A DNA stretch of 9,541 nt from Bordetella parapertussis (GTDB lineage Bacteria > Pseudomonadota > Gammaproteobacteria > Burkholderiales > Burkholderiaceae_B), in NCBI GenBank assembly GCA_945868195.1, contig CAMBLP010000083.1, positions 1-9,541 of the forward strand, in the 5' to 3' direction. Positions within the stretch are counted from its first letter, which is position 1. The number at the start of each line of letters is the position of its first letter. Below are positions 1 to 7,561 of this stretch, one piece after another. The notes beneath the pieces were generated by a model. It saw nothing but the letters and a program-made list of their open reading frames with translations. It ran no database searches and had not been told where the DNA came from. The position numbers and the translations under genes were made by a program.

Positions 1-586
1 AGGCGCCACTGTCTTTAGCAATACGTGCCAAACGCTCAAAGTCCATGCGCAACGAGTAGGCCGAAGCACCTGCGACGATCATCTTTGGCTTTTGGGTCTT
101 GGCCAGTTCTTCGACCTTGTCGTAATCCAAGACCTCATTCGCATCCAAACCGTATTGATGAAAGTTGTAGAGTTTGCCTGAAGCATTAACCGAAGCGCCG
201 TGGGTCAGGTGACCACCCTCCGCCAAGCTCATGCCCAGCACAGAGTCACCTGGTTTGAGGAAAGCGAGATATACAGCTTGGTTAGCCTGTGAGCCGGAAT
301 TCGGCTGCACGTTTGCCGCCTCAGCACCGAATAGGGACTTCAGACGATCGATGGCGAGCTGCTCAACGATATCCACATACTCGCAACCGCCGTAGTAACG
401 CTTGCCTGGATAACCTTCGGCGTACTTGTTGGTCATCTGCGTACCCTGCGCCTGCATCACGGCGGGGCTTGCGTAGTTTTCCGACGCGATCAGCTCAATA
501 TGCTGCTCTTGCCGAGTATCTTCTTTTTGAATGGCGGACCAAACTTCGGGGTCAACGCGGTCTAAGGTGAGTTTGCGATCAAACAT
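1..586 (-). CDS. glyA: Serine hydroxymethyltransferase, N-terminal 195 codons (runs off left edge)
   Basis: GlyA is a cytosolic PLP enzyme that converts serine and tetrahydrofolate to glycine and 5,10-methylene-THF, supplying one-carbon units. The visible part is the N-terminal arm and the first half of the large domain. It carries the ELIASENY motif (residues 31-38), the [15 protein letters not shown] block (53-67), [11 protein letters not shown] (92-102), and GGHLTHG with His126, the residue that stacks on PLP in the family. The PLP-binding lysine lies beyond the window edge. The ATG at 586 is preceded by AGGA (592-595) with 5-base spacing. It lies 91 bases downstream of tyrS on the same strand, so read-through is possible, but no terminator or convincing -35 box is visible in that gap; TATACC near 625 is a weak -10 at best. 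The identification is secure from motif identity over the whole visible length. Confidence 0.97.
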   Translation of the reverse strand, partial: MFDRKLTLDRVDPEVWSAIQKEDTRQEQHIELIASENYASPAVMQAQGTQMTNKYAEGYPGKRYYGGCEYVDIVEQLAIDRLKSLFGAEAANVQPNSGSQANQAVYLAFLKPGDSVLGMSLAEGGHLTHGASVNASGKLYNFHQYGLDANEVLDYDKVEELAKTQKPKMIVAGASAYSLRMDFERLARIAKDSGA

Positions 587-677
587 AGGAATCCTGGCAA
601 AATAAAAAGACGAAAACCGAATGGGTATAGTGTACTGCGATGCGCCAGACTAGATGGCACAGACCGTCTAGGGTAGA

Positions 678-1904
678 TTAGGCGACAGTCACTCGGGCAA
701 ACTTGCGCTTTCCGACCTGAATCACATACGTACCTGCACCGAGTTGCAAAGACTTGTCCTCGACTCGATCACCATCTACCCGCACACCGCCTTGCTCAAC
801 GTTGCGCTGAGCCTCGGCGCCCGAGGTCACTAGTGCGGCCTCGCGCAATAACTTCAAAATCCCGACAGGGGCACCCGCAACGGTGACTTCTGGCATATTT
901 TCAGGCACAGCACCATCTCGGAACCGCGCTTCAAAAGCCCCCAATGCCGCCTCGGCTGCCGCCTGAGAATGGAAGCGCGCCACGATTTCCTGACCCAACA
1001 TCACCTTGGCGTCCCGTGGGTTACGGCCTGATTCGGTCTCCGCACGCAAGGCAGCCACCTCTTCGATACTGCGAAACGACAGCAAATCGAAGTATTTCCA
1101 CATGATCGTGGCGGAAATCGACATGATTTTGCCGAACATCGACTCTGGGGCTTCCCCAATTCCGATGTAATTATTTTTGGACTTGGACATCTTTTCGACG
1201 CCATCCGTGCCTTCGAGCAAAGGCATCGTCAAAATGCACTGAGGCTCTTGGCCATATTCTTTTTGGAGCTCTCGACCGACCAATAGATTAAATTTCTGGT
1301 CCGTTCCGCCGAGTTCCAGGTCCGATTTCAGGGCAACCGAGTCATAGCCCTGCATTAGGGGGTACAAAAACTCATGCACCGAGATCGGCACTCCGGACTT
1401 AAAACGCTTGGTGAAGTCATCGCGCTCCATCATGCGCGCGACTGTGTAGCGCGATGCCAGCTGGATCATCCCGCGCGCGCCCAGAGGATCACACCATTCG
1501 GAGTTGTACCGAATCTCGGTCCGAGCAGGATCCAACACTAAGCTCGCCTGCGCATAATAAGTACGGGCATTTTCCTCAATCTGCTCGCGCGTGAGGGGAG
1601 GACGGGTTGAATTACGCCCAGAAGGATCCCCAATCATGGACGTAAAGTCGCCAATTAGGAAAATGACAGTATGGCCAAGGTTCTGCAATTGACGCATTTT
1701 GTTGAGCACAACGGTGTGCCCAAGATGAATATCCGGTGCCGTAGGATCCAAGCCCAGCTTGACTCTGAGCGGTATTCCAGTGGCTTGACTACGTGCGAGT
1801 TTTTGTGCGAATTCGGTCTTGACCAACAGCTCATCGCATCCTCGCTCGACTATTCGCAAGTTAGCTTCAGTTTCAGCGGTAATAGCGTATTTTGTCGTCA
1901 ACAT
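678..1904 (-). CDS. tyrS: Tyrosyl-tRNA synthetase, 408 aa
   Basis: TyrS charges tRNA-Tyr with tyrosine in the cytosol. It is a class I synthetase: HLGH at residues 60-63 is the HIGH signature and KMSKS sits at 238-242, with the Rossmann core between them ([11 protein letters not shown] at 49-58 region, [10 protein letters not shown] around 197-206). A C-terminal S4 RNA-binding domain covers about 345-408. The length fits the long TyrS type found in betaproteobacteria. The frame stays open to an ATG at 1976, which would add 24 residues ([15 protein letters not shown]...), but family proteins begin near the [15 protein letters not shown] segment, so I chose the ATG at 1904. Neither start has a recognisable Shine-Dalgarno; the stretch before 1904 is pyrimidine-rich. 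It is transcribed divergently from the M23 peptidase gene and in line with glyA. Confidence 0.96.
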   Translation of the reverse strand: MLTTKYAITAETEANLRIVERGCDELLVKTEFAQKLARSQATGIPLRVKLGLDPTAPDIHLGHTVVLNKMRQLQNLGHTVIFLIGDFTSMIGDPSGRNSTRPPLTREQIEENARTYYAQASLVLDPARTEIRYNSEWCDPLGARGMIQLASRYTVARMMERDDFTKRFKSGVPISVHEFLYPLMQGYDSVALKSDLELGGTDQKFNLLVGRELQKEYGQEPQCILTMPLLEGTDGVEKMSKSKNNYIGIGEAPESMFGKIMSISATIMWKYFDLLSFRSIEEVAALRAETESGRNPRDAKVMLGQEIVARFHSQAAAEAALGAFEARFRDGAVPENMPEVTVAGAPVGILKLLREAALVTSGAEAQRNVEQGGVRVDGDRVEDKSLQLGAGTYVIQVGKRKFARVTVA

Positions 1905-2108
1905 AAAAGAAGTAAGCCAATTTGATCGGTGAAAGTGACAAAAAAAGCTGTTGGATCGCACGAAATCGGCTAACATACTTTTTTACAAGACTGTCATCAT
2001 ACGCAAACTAATCTTGCTCTGCCACGCTAAATCCGGCATGAGTGTGGTGTTTAAGCATCGCTTTATCTGTAAACAAGTACCGAATTCAGTACAGAGGATT
2101 TCCACCTG
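1905..2108. promoter_or_regulatory. Divergent intergenic region between tyrS and the M23 peptidase gene
   Basis: These 204 bases must hold the promoters for tyrS (leftward) and for the peptidase-anmK pair (rightward). I could not pick a -35/-10 pair with good matches on both boxes for either direction. Candidates such as TTGGAT plus CATACT (plus strand, 17-base spacer, around 1951-1979) match only 3 and 4 of 6 positions. The peptidase start has AGAGGA at 2093-2098, 10 bases before its ATG. A run of seven A at 1940-1946 and short T/A tracts near 1979-1984 make the middle AT-rich. No gene, tRNA or convincing operator was recognised. Confidence 0.4.
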
Positions 2109-3575
2109 ATGCGTTTTAAAAATCACTCAGCACCCAAATCTAGCTTCTTCCCCGCGGCTTTGCCGCTATTCAGGCAGCAAGAGAGTCGCTCAGGTTTGGT
2201 GCGAGGTGTCGTGATCAGTTCTGCGCTGGTTTTGGGGTTGGGTGCGGTGGCCTTTGGTTTCATGCAACCCTCGAGCATGGACTCCTCCACTGGCTTACCC
2301 GGCGCAAATACCGCCCTCAAAACCGAGCTCATCGCTCCTGAACAAAATCTCGTACTCAATATCGTTCCAGTGCCCGCTCCAATCGAGGCCACCGTCGCCG
2401 AGCAAACGCCAGAGGAAACACCTTATATCACTGAAACGCGCATTCGCTCGGGAGACACACTTGCAACCGTCCTAAAGCGACTGGATGTTTCAGACGCCAA
2501 TTTACTCAGCTTCCTAACACGTGAGCCCAAGGCGCGCTCCGTCTACAAATTGATTGTGGGGCGCTCAGTGCAAGCCGCCACGGATGACAATGGTGACCTG
2601 TTGTGGGTGCGCTACTACCATACCCCCAATGCCGAAACGAGTGGACCGAGCATCGCAAAAACCCTGCAAATTACCGCGATCAGGGGTAGCTTTGTCGCCG
2701 AAGAGCTCCTACAGCCTTTAGAAACACACGTCGAAGTCGCCGTTGGCACCATCCGCTCCTCTTTGTTCGCAGCGACTGATATTGCTGGTATTCCCGATGG
2801 CATCACGTTGCAAATGGCCGATGTGCTGAGCAACAAAGTTGACTTTTTGCGTGGCCTGCGCACAGGCGATCAATTCCGCGTGGTGTACGAAACTCGCACA
2901 ATCGGCGGTCGTAACGCCGGTACAGGTCGCGTGTTGGCGCTCGAGTTTATCAACGGTGGTAAGACCTATAACGCCGTTTGGTTTAGCCCCGAAGGCGAAA
3001 CTGGGAGCTACTACAACCTCGAAGGTGAAAGCTTGCGAGGCGCCTTTCTGCGAAACTCACTTAAATTTTCACGCATCAGCTCAACCTTTGGCATGCGCAA
3101 ACTGCCAGGCCTGCAGGCTTGGTCTGGCCACCACGCGGGTGTCGATTATGCCGCCCCCACCGGGACCCCGATTCACGCGACGGCCGATGGCACTGTTGAT
3201 TTCGTGGGATGGAAAAATGGTTATGGCAACACCATCATCCTCAAGCACCATAGCAGGATTACAACCCTCTACGCTCACCAGAGTCGGTTCGCAGCGGGCC
3301 TCAAGGCGGGCATGAAGGTCTCGCAAGGTGATTTGATTGGCTACGTTGGCTCGACCGGTTGGTCGACCGGCCCCCATCTTCATTACGAATTCCGTGTCGC
3401 CGACAAGCCTATCGATCCATTGACTGCCACAGCAAATATGCCAACGGCTAAGCCGCTCGCCGATGAGCATCGCGAACAATTCGCTCAGGTTGTCGCCCCC
3501 TTTAAACAGCAACTGCAAGTGCTCGCCACGTTTCAGGAAGCCGTGCCCGAAACCAGCAGTATTGCGCGTCGCTAA
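2109..3575 (+). CDS. M23-family murein DD-endopeptidase (MepM-like), membrane-anchored, 488 aa
   Basis: A predicted peptidoglycan hydrolase that cuts cross-linking peptides in the periplasm. One hydrophobic segment at about residues 33-52 (VVISSALVLGLGAVAFGF), after a basic N-terminus, should be a signal anchor. A linker follows, then an OapA/LysM-like region (about 106-170, TRIRSGDTLATVLKRL), a Csd3-like second domain (about 215-310), and the LytM/M23 catalytic domain (about 320-438). The zinc ligands are visible: His342 and Asp346 in HAGVD and His425 in PHLHYE; His390 (LYAH) and His423 are the expected catalytic histidines. All M23 residues are intact, so an active enzyme rather than an EnvC/NlpD-type activator is expected. 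The ATG at 2109 has AGAGGA 10 bases upstream. The C-terminal 50 residues are poorly conserved tail. anmK follows 15 bases later, suggesting co-transcription of two cell-wall genes. Confidence 0.93.
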   Translation: MRFKNHSAPKSSFFPAALPLFRQQESRSGLVRGVVISSALVLGLGAVAFGFMQPSSMDSSTGLPGANTALKTELIAPEQNLVLNIVPVPAPIEATVAEQTPEETPYITETRIRSGDTLATVLKRLDVSDANLLSFLTREPKARSVYKLIVGRSVQAATDDNGDLLWVRYYHTPNAETSGPSIAKTLQITAIRGSFVAEELLQPLETHVEVAVGTIRSSLFAATDIAGIPDGITLQMADVLSNKVDFLRGLRTGDQFRVVYETRTIGGRNAGTGRVLALEFINGGKTYNAVWFSPEGETGSYYNLEGESLRGAFLRNSLKFSRISSTFGMRKLPGLQAWSGHHAGVDYAAPTGTPIHATADGTVDFVGWKNGYGNTIILKHHSRITTLYAHQSRFAAGLKAGMKVSQGDLIGYVGSTGWSTGPHLHYEFRVADKPIDPLTATANMPTAKPLADEHREQFAQVVAPFKQQLQVLATFQEAVPETSSIARR

Positions 3576-3590
3576 CGGATTCACACTCTC

Positions 3591-4724
3591 TTGGCTGCGA
3601 CTTCGCTCTATATAGGGCTCATGTCCGGTACAAGCCTTGATGGCGTGGACGCTGTGCTTGCGAGCTTTGATTCGCATGGTCGTCCGACCTTGCTCTCTCG
3701 CTCTTCGATCGATTTCCCGCCCGTCCTGCAAGCCGAATTACTCGCCTTAAATGCGAGCGGTTATGACGAGCTTGGCCGTGCCGCACTCGCGGCCAACACC
3801 TTAGTGAAGCTGTACGCTCAAGCCGTTGAGCATGCCCTTGCTCTGGCCGAGGTTTCGCCCCAGCAGGTTTCTGCACTCGGGGCGCATGGTCAAACTGTCA
3901 GGCATCGACCTGAACTCAGCTACACCATTCAACTCAATTCGCCTGCCCTTCTCGCCGAACTCACCGGCATCAGCGTGATCGCTGACTTCAGAAGTCGGGA
4001 CGTAGCTGCTGGTGGTCAAGGTGCGCCGCTCGTCCCCATCTTCCATGCCGGTATTTTTTCTGCACCGCATACGCGCGTCATCGTGAATCTTGGCGGCATT
4101 GCCAACATCACTGTCCTCAGACCACAGCAGCCCCCCTTTGGTTTTGATACAGGGCCCGCCAATGTGCTGATGGATATGTGGTGCGCGCAGCACACGGGAC
4201 GCAACTTTGATCAAAACGGCGCCTGGGGTGATGCTGGAGAGCCTGATAGAGACTTGCTTTCAGTGCTCCTTAACTCAGAGCCCTGGTTCGCACAGCCTGC
4301 CCCAAAATCAACGGGGCGGGACTTGTTTAATCGTGAGTGGCTCGAAAAGCGTCTGACCCAATTTGGGATGGATACCCATCAACCCGACGCGCTCACGGAC
4401 ACCGAAAAACAAAATGTTCAGGCAACCCTGCGGCTTCTTACCGCAGAAACGGTTGCTCAATGCTTACGCACGTATGCAAGCGATGTGCAAGAGGTCTTGG
4501 TGTGTGGAGGTGGTGCACGCAATACGGCACTCATGCTGGACTTACAAAAATTGTTACCCTGTCCCGTAAGAACAACGCAGAGTGTAGGAATTGAAACACA
4601 AGATGTCGAGGCGCTCGCTTTTGCTTGGCTCGCTTGGGCACATCAACATGGTGTGGCGGCCGGCCACCCGGCCGTCACCGGAGCAGCAGGTCAGCGCATA
4701 CTTGGCGCCTGCTGGCCGGCCTAG
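3591..4724 (+). CDS. anmK: Anhydro-N-acetylmuramic acid kinase, 377 aa, TTG start
   Basis: AnmK opens the 1,6-anhydro ring of anhMurNAc and phosphorylates it with ATP to MurNAc-6-phosphate, a cytosolic step of peptidoglycan recycling. The sequence carries the N-terminal ATP-site motif GLMSGTSLDGVD (9-20), GAHGQTV (97-103), DFRSRDVAAGGQGAPLVP (132-149), NLGGIAN (166-172), FDTGPAN with the predicted catalytic Asp186, APKSTGR (237-243) and VCGGGARN (304-311). Length is normal for the family. The only ATG nearby (3621) falls inside the GLMSGTS motif, and a stop at 3573 limits the 5' end, so the TTG at 3591 is the best start; an ATT at 3579 is the only other, less likely, option. No good SD precedes it (only CGGA at 3576-3579), so translation may depend on ribosomes finishing the upstream peptidase gene 15 bases away. 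Confidence 0.96.
   Translation: MAATSLYIGLMSGTSLDGVDAVLASFDSHGRPTLLSRSSIDFPPVLQAELLALNASGYDELGRAALAANTLVKLYAQAVEHALALAEVSPQQVSALGAHGQTVRHRPELSYTIQLNSPALLAELTGISVIADFRSRDVAAGGQGAPLVPIFHAGIFSAPHTRVIVNLGGIANITVLRPQQPPFGFDTGPANVLMDMWCAQHTGRNFDQNGAWGDAGEPDRDLLSVLLNSEPWFAQPAPKSTGRDLFNREWLEKRLTQFGMDTHQPDALTDTEKQNVQATLRLLTAETVAQCLRTYASDVQEVLVCGGGARNTALMLDLQKLLPCPVRTTQSVGIETQDVEALAFAWLAWAHQHGVAAGHPAVTGAAGQRILGACWPA
4653..4678 (+). other. Very GC-rich hairpin inside the 3' end of anmK
   Basis: The arms GTGGCGGCCGG (4653-4663) and CCGGCCGTCAC (4668-4678) pair over 11 positions (one G-U) around a 4-base CCAC loop. It lies about 45 bases before the anmK stop codon. No T tract follows on either strand, so it is not a classical intrinsic terminator, yet it is the only strong structure near the convergent anmK/erpA junction. 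The coding sequence here gives GVAAGHPAVTG, a non-essential-looking loop, so the structure may also be a by-product of GC-rich codons. Confidence 0.5.
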
Positions 4725-4757
4725 GTGGCAAGCACTGTAGACCGAACGACCATCACT

Positions 4758-5126
4758 TTAGACCGAGAACGACGATCCGCATCCACAGGTCGTCGTCGCG
4801 TTTGGATTGCGAATGACGAATTGTGAGCCTTCGATGTCTTCTTTGTAGTCAATCTCAGCACCGACCAAGTACTGAAAACTCATCGGATCAACTAGCAAGG
4901 CCACACCATTTTTTTCCAAGGTCGTGTCATCATCGTTGACGTCCTCGTCAAACGTGAATCCGTACTGAAAACCCGAACAACCCCCGCCCTGCACAAACAC
5001 ACGGAGCTTGAGGTTGGCGTTGCCTTCTTCAATCAGCAGGTCTTTGACCTTTGCCGCAGCAGAATCAGTGAACAGGATAGGCGTAGGGGGTGCCTGAAGA
5101 TCAACAGTTTGGCTCAATGTGCTCAT
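4758..5126 (-). CDS. erpA: A-type iron-sulfur carrier / insertion protein ErpA, 122 aa
   Basis: ErpA accepts [Fe-S] clusters from the scaffold and delivers them to apo-enzymes, including the isoprenoid enzymes IspG/IspH in E. coli. The three conserved cluster ligands are present: Cys50 in [11 protein letters not shown] and Cys114 and Cys116 in TTCGCGSSF close to the C-terminus. The motif [15 protein letters not shown] (80-94) and the end SSFSV are typical of ErpA rather than IscA. The frame is open to an ATG at 5201, but the ATG at 5126 has AGGAG (5133-5137) at 6-base spacing and gives the family length, so it is the start. No isc or suf genes are in the window; the neighbour upstream is the DUF6776 gene, 99 bases away, and anmK converges with a 33-base gap. 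Confidence 0.97.
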   Translation of the reverse strand: MSTLSQTVDLQAPPTPILFTDSAAAKVKDLLIEEGNANLKLRVFVQGGGCSGFQYGFTFDEDVNDDDTTLEKNGVALLVDPMSFQYLVGAEIDYKEDIEGSQFVIRNPNATTTCGCGSSFSV

Positions 5127-5136
5127 GTTTGGCTCC

Positions 5137-5153
5137 TGCCCTGCTAAAGGGCA
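5137..5153 (-). promoter_or_regulatory. Hairpin abutting the erpA Shine-Dalgarno
   Basis: On the erpA transcript, TGCCCT and AGGGCA form a perfect 6-base-pair stem around a 5-base TTAGC loop. The last A of the 3' arm is also the first base of the AGGAG ribosome-binding site. A GC-rich stem in this position could modulate ribosome access to erpA. This is seen in the sequence; the regulatory role is inference. Confidence 0.45.
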
Positions 5154-5173
5154 ACTTTCTAAATAAATCTGAT

Positions 5174-5206
5174 GTCGGACATACCCGACTAAGTTGCTCA
5201 ACTATA
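5174..5206 (-). promoter_or_regulatory. Candidate erpA promoter -10 with two adjacent inverted repeats
   Basis: On the minus strand TATAGT (5206-5201) matches 5 of 6 positions of the -10 consensus. The best -35 is TTTAGT at 18-base spacing, overlapping the end of the DUF6776 gene, and is weak. A 12-base inverted repeat (AGTTG-CT-CAACT, 5192-5203) overlaps the -10 box. A second dyad (GTCGG, 6 bases, CCGAC, 5174-5189) lies just downstream, around the expected start of transcription. This arrangement would suit a repressor or activator site such as IscR, but the bases do not match an IscR consensus that I can recall, so no regulator is named. Confidence 0.35.
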
Positions 5207-5225
5207 ACGCAACTCTACGCCGAAA

Positions 5226-5966
5226 CTAAAGATCAACCTTGCGCGAAGCAAGGACAATCTCGCCGGACAAAATACTCACCACCACAGAGGTTGGCTGAAA
5301 GTCCTTTGGTAGGGCAAGGACGCCCTGACTGCGCTGAAATTGGTCAAAACTTAACGTAAGACTATCCTCACCCTGCGTCGCAGCACCAAGCGTATTGAGA
5401 GGGGTTTTCGAAGTGCCGGCATTCATAACGCGCTGCGAAGGCTCCAACACCGCCGTGACCTCTTTACCGTCTTTAAGGCCATTCGCCACAAACTGCAGAC
5501 GACCATTGAAACGTTCACCTGGCTTGCCACTCCGCATCAGCAGCACTCTGAAGGCAAGGGTCTGATTCTGTTTCTCGAATTCGACAGCACGCAAAGCGAT
5601 TGCGCCTTGTGGACCCGACGGCAAAAGCTGTTCGTAAAACGCCAAATGGTCCTTGGATCGACCCAGCTCCTCCTGCAGAGCCGCGAGACTTTTTTCAAGC
5701 TCGATGCGTGCCGCTTGCTCGATGGTGAGTTCGTTGCGCACTTGCTGAGCACGCGCAAGAGCCTCGGCAACTTGAGCCTCCAGATCCACGCGTACTTGTA
5801 CCTGCAAGGCTTGCTGCGTGCGTGACTGCAATGCCAGCGCATCCGACCCTGAGCGTTGAGACAAAAATATACCTGCACCAAGGCCAGCGGCAATCAAGGC
5901 AAACGCCCCCAACACCCAAAACATCAGCGTTTTAAAGGGAAACCTGCCGTCAAAAGGTCCGCTCAA
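5226..5966 (-). CDS. DUF6776-type membrane protein with coiled coil, 246 aa, TTG start
   Basis: A protein of unknown function commonly found next to argC in betaproteobacteria; I believe it is the family named DUF6776. With the start chosen here, a short cytoplasmic N-terminus is followed by one membrane segment (about residues 15-36, MFWVLGAFALIAAGLGAGIF), a long Ala/Gln/Glu-rich coiled coil (about 50-112), then a beta-rich C-terminal domain (about 120-246), presumably periplasmic. There is no enzyme motif. The frame is open to a TTG at 5993 that overlaps the end of argC, but the TTG at 5966 has a perfect GAGGA (5974-5978) with 7-base spacing, so I prefer it; the SD starts within the argC TGA. 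It is therefore probably translationally coupled to argC. An envelope role is suggested by architecture and by cell-wall genes nearby, no more. Confidence 0.85.
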   Translation of the reverse strand: MSGPFDGRFPFKTLMFWVLGAFALIAAGLGAGIFLSQRSGSDALALQSRTQQALQVQVRVDLEAQVAEALARAQQVRNELTIEQAARIELEKSLAALQEELGRSKDHLAFYEQLLPSGPQGAIALRAVEFEKQNQTLAFRVLLMRSGKPGERFNGRLQFVANGLKDGKEVTAVLEPSQRVMNAGTSKTPLNTLGAATQGEDSLTLSFDQFQRSQGVLALPKDFQPTSVVVSILSGEIVLASRKVDL

Positions 5967-5976
5967 GACAAGGTCC

Positions 5977-7038
5977 TCAAGGCAAAATCGCAACCTGATT
6001 CAGACCGACCGTATCTGGCAAACCAAACATCAAGTTCATGTTTTGAATCGCTTGACCCGCCGCGCCTTTGACGAGATTGTCCTGAACAACCAAGATAATC
6101 AGACGATCGCCATTCCCTGGACGATGCAAGGCAATACGCAAGGCATTGGAGGCGCGCACAGAACGTGTATCTGGCAGACTGCCTGCAGGCATGACGTCGA
6201 CAAATGCCTCATTGGCATAGCGCTTTTCAAACAGGGCTTGAAAATCGGTCTCACGCGCCTCGGGCAGAATACGCACATAGATCGTGCTCAACATGCCACG
6301 AATCATCGGCACAAGGTGTGGCACAAAGGTCAAGCCGACCGAAGTCCCAGCCATGAGATCGAGCTGCGCTTTGATTTCGGGATGGTGGCGGTGGCCAGCG
6401 ACGCCGTAGGCTTTGAAGTTGTCGCCCGCTTCGGAAAACAACATACCGACTTCAGCCTTGCGGCCTGCGCCGCTGACCCCGGACTTGGAGTCAGAAATGA
6501 TGTCCGACGTATCGATTAAATCTTGACCACCCAGCAAAGGCGCCAAGCCCAACAAAATCGTCGTGGGATAACAACCTGGGTTGCCGATCACGCGAGCCCG
6601 AGTAATCGCTTCGCGGTTGAGCTCCACCAAACCATACACGGCCTCATCCAACACCTCGGGACACGTATGTGGAATCTTGTACCAATGCTCAAACGTCGGA
6701 ATGTCCTTGAGACGAAAATCCGAAGCCAAGTCAATGATGCGCACACCCGCAGCAAGGAGTTCCTTGGCCTGACTCATCGCCACACCATGTGGTGTTGCAA
6801 AAAATACGACATCACAACCTGTCAAAGGCGCCTTATCTGGTGAAGAAAACGCCAGACTGACATGTCCCCTCAGGTTGGGAAACATCTCAGCCACAGGCAT
6901 CCCGTCTTCTTTGCGGGAGGTGATCGCATGGAGATCAACCTGGGGATGCTGGGACAAAATACGCAACAGTTCGACACCGGTATAACCCGTGCCGCCCACA
7001 ATGCCAACCTTGATGCGTTTTGTTGATGTTTGTGTCAT
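5977..7038 (-). CDS. argC: N-acetyl-gamma-glutamyl-phosphate reductase, 353 aa
   Basis: ArgC reduces N-acetylglutamyl phosphate to the semialdehyde with NADPH, the third step of arginine biosynthesis, in the cytosol. The dinucleotide-binding loop [10 protein letters not shown] is at residues 12-21, the catalytic Cys156 is in [18 protein letters not shown] at 186-194 and the histidine cluster GHRHHPE at 215-221 are as expected. Length and the C-terminus ([10 protein letters not shown]) fit the long proteobacterial type. The frame is open to 7290, across the terminator and into rpsI, but the ATG at 7038 has AGGAG (7046-7050) at 7-base spacing and matches family N-termini ([11 protein letters not shown]). 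No other arg genes are visible. The DUF6776 gene follows with its SD inside the stop codon. Confidence 0.97.
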   Translation of the reverse strand: MTQTSTKRIKVGIVGGTGYTGVELLRILSQHPQVDLHAITSRKEDGMPVAEMFPNLRGHVSLAFSSPDKAPLTGCDVVFFATPHGVAMSQAKELLAAGVRIIDLASDFRLKDIPTFEHWYKIPHTCPEVLDEAVYGLVELNREAITRARVIGNPGCYPTTILLGLAPLLGGQDLIDTSDIISDSKSGVSGAGRKAEVGMLFSEAGDNFKAYGVAGHRHHPEIKAQLDLMAGTSVGLTFVPHLVPMIRGMLSTIYVRILPEARETDFQALFEKRYANEAFVDVMPAGSLPDTRSVRASNALRIALHRPGNGDRLIILVVQDNLVKGAAGQAIQNMNLMFGLPDTVGLNQVAILP

Positions 7039-7093
7039 GCGTGTGCTCCTGTGAATCCGCCGCGTACGGCTGCACGATTGGAATGATGCCAAC

Positions 7094-7099
7094 ATTATC
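7094..7099 (-). promoter_or_regulatory. Candidate -10 box for argC
   Basis: GATAAT on the minus strand matches 5 of 6 positions of the -10 consensus and lies between the rpsI terminator and argC. No -35 hexamer with a good match is found 15-19 bases upstream, where the T tract of the terminator sits. It would give a leader of about 50 bases. Because rpsI transcription should end at the terminator, argC needs a promoter here, which is the main support. Confidence 0.35.
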
Positions 7100-7110
7100 C
7101 CATGAGTACC

Positions 7111-7144
7111 AAAAAAAACAGACCGCTTGCGCGGTCTGTTTTTT
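7111..7144 (-). terminator. Rho-independent terminator after rpsI, T tracts on both strands
   Basis: A perfect 9-base-pair stem (ACAGACCGC at 7118-7126 with GCGGTCTGT at 7131-7139, 4-base loop) is flanked by eight A on the left and six T on the right of the plus strand. In the direction of rpsI the RNA would end in a run of eight U, an excellent terminator that separates the rplM-rpsI operon from argC. It would also work for rightward transcripts, although there is no rightward gene here. Confidence 0.93.
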
Positions 7145-7159
7145 GTCTGGCATGCGTGA

Positions 7160-7552
7160 TTAACGCTTGCTGAACTGTTTCCGACGACGTGCTTTGTGGA
7201 AACCAACTTTCTTACGTTCGACTTCACGTGCATCACGTGTGACAAAGCCTGCTTTCGACAGCGAGGGCTTGAGTGTTGCATCATAGTCAATCAGCGCACG
7301 GGTAATACCGTGACGCACTGCGCCCGCCTGACCGCTTTCGCCGCCACCGTGCACATTGATATGAAAGTCAAACGACGCAGTGTGACCGGTCAGCTCAAGA
7401 GGCTGACGCACCACCATGCGACCTGTTTCACGGGCAAAGTACTCATCAACGGGCTTGCCATTGACGACGATCTTGCCTGCACCTTTTTTCATGAAGACGC
7501 GAGCCACCGAAGTCTTGCGGCGGCCGGTTCCGTAATTCCAATTACCGATCAT
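7160..7552 (-). CDS. rpsI: 30S ribosomal protein S9 (uS9), 130 aa
   Basis: uS9 sits in the head of the small subunit, and its C-terminal tail reaches the P-site tRNA. The sequence has the typical N-terminal [14 protein letters not shown] (residues 7-20), the central [15 protein letters not shown] region (69-83) and the basic tail ending in [11 protein letters not shown] with the invariant terminal Lys-Arg. The ATG at 7552 has AAGGA (7559-7563) at 6-base spacing, and that SD overlaps the rplM stop codon (TAAGGA), a 9-base gap that indicates translational coupling. A strong terminator follows within 20 bases. Confidence 0.99.
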   Translation of the reverse strand: MIGNWNYGTGRRKTSVARVFMKKGAGKIVVNGKPVDEYFARETGRMVVRQPLELTGHTASFDFHINVHGGGESGQAGAVRHGITRALIDYDATLKPSLSKAGFVTRDAREVERKKVGFHKARRRKQFSKR

Positions 7553-7561
7553 GGCCTATCC

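Noticed and set aside
289..570. A 93-codon plus-strand frame opposite glyA
   Set aside because: It is antisense to conserved serine hydroxymethyltransferase sequence, and its Arg/Ser-rich composition is typical of a shadow frame.
650..671. Inverted repeat CTAGATG...CGTCTAG after tyrS
   Set aside because: The stem has a mismatch on the tyrS transcript, an 8-base loop and no T tract, so it does not support a terminator call.
2123..2392. Short antisense and alternative-frame open reading frames inside the M23 peptidase gene (also 2242-2475, 2615-2863, 2839-3315)
   Set aside because: They are shadows of a gene with full catalytic motifs and carry no independent start signals.
3351..3370. Direct repeat TCGACCGG separated by TTGG
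   Set aside because: It encodes the two STG units of the conserved STGxSTGPHLHYE motif of M23 peptidases, so the protein explains it.
3081..3731. A 216-codon minus-strand open frame spanning the peptidase/anmK junction
   Set aside because: It is antisense to the M23 catalytic domain and the start of anmK, both certain from motifs; no SD or domain support.
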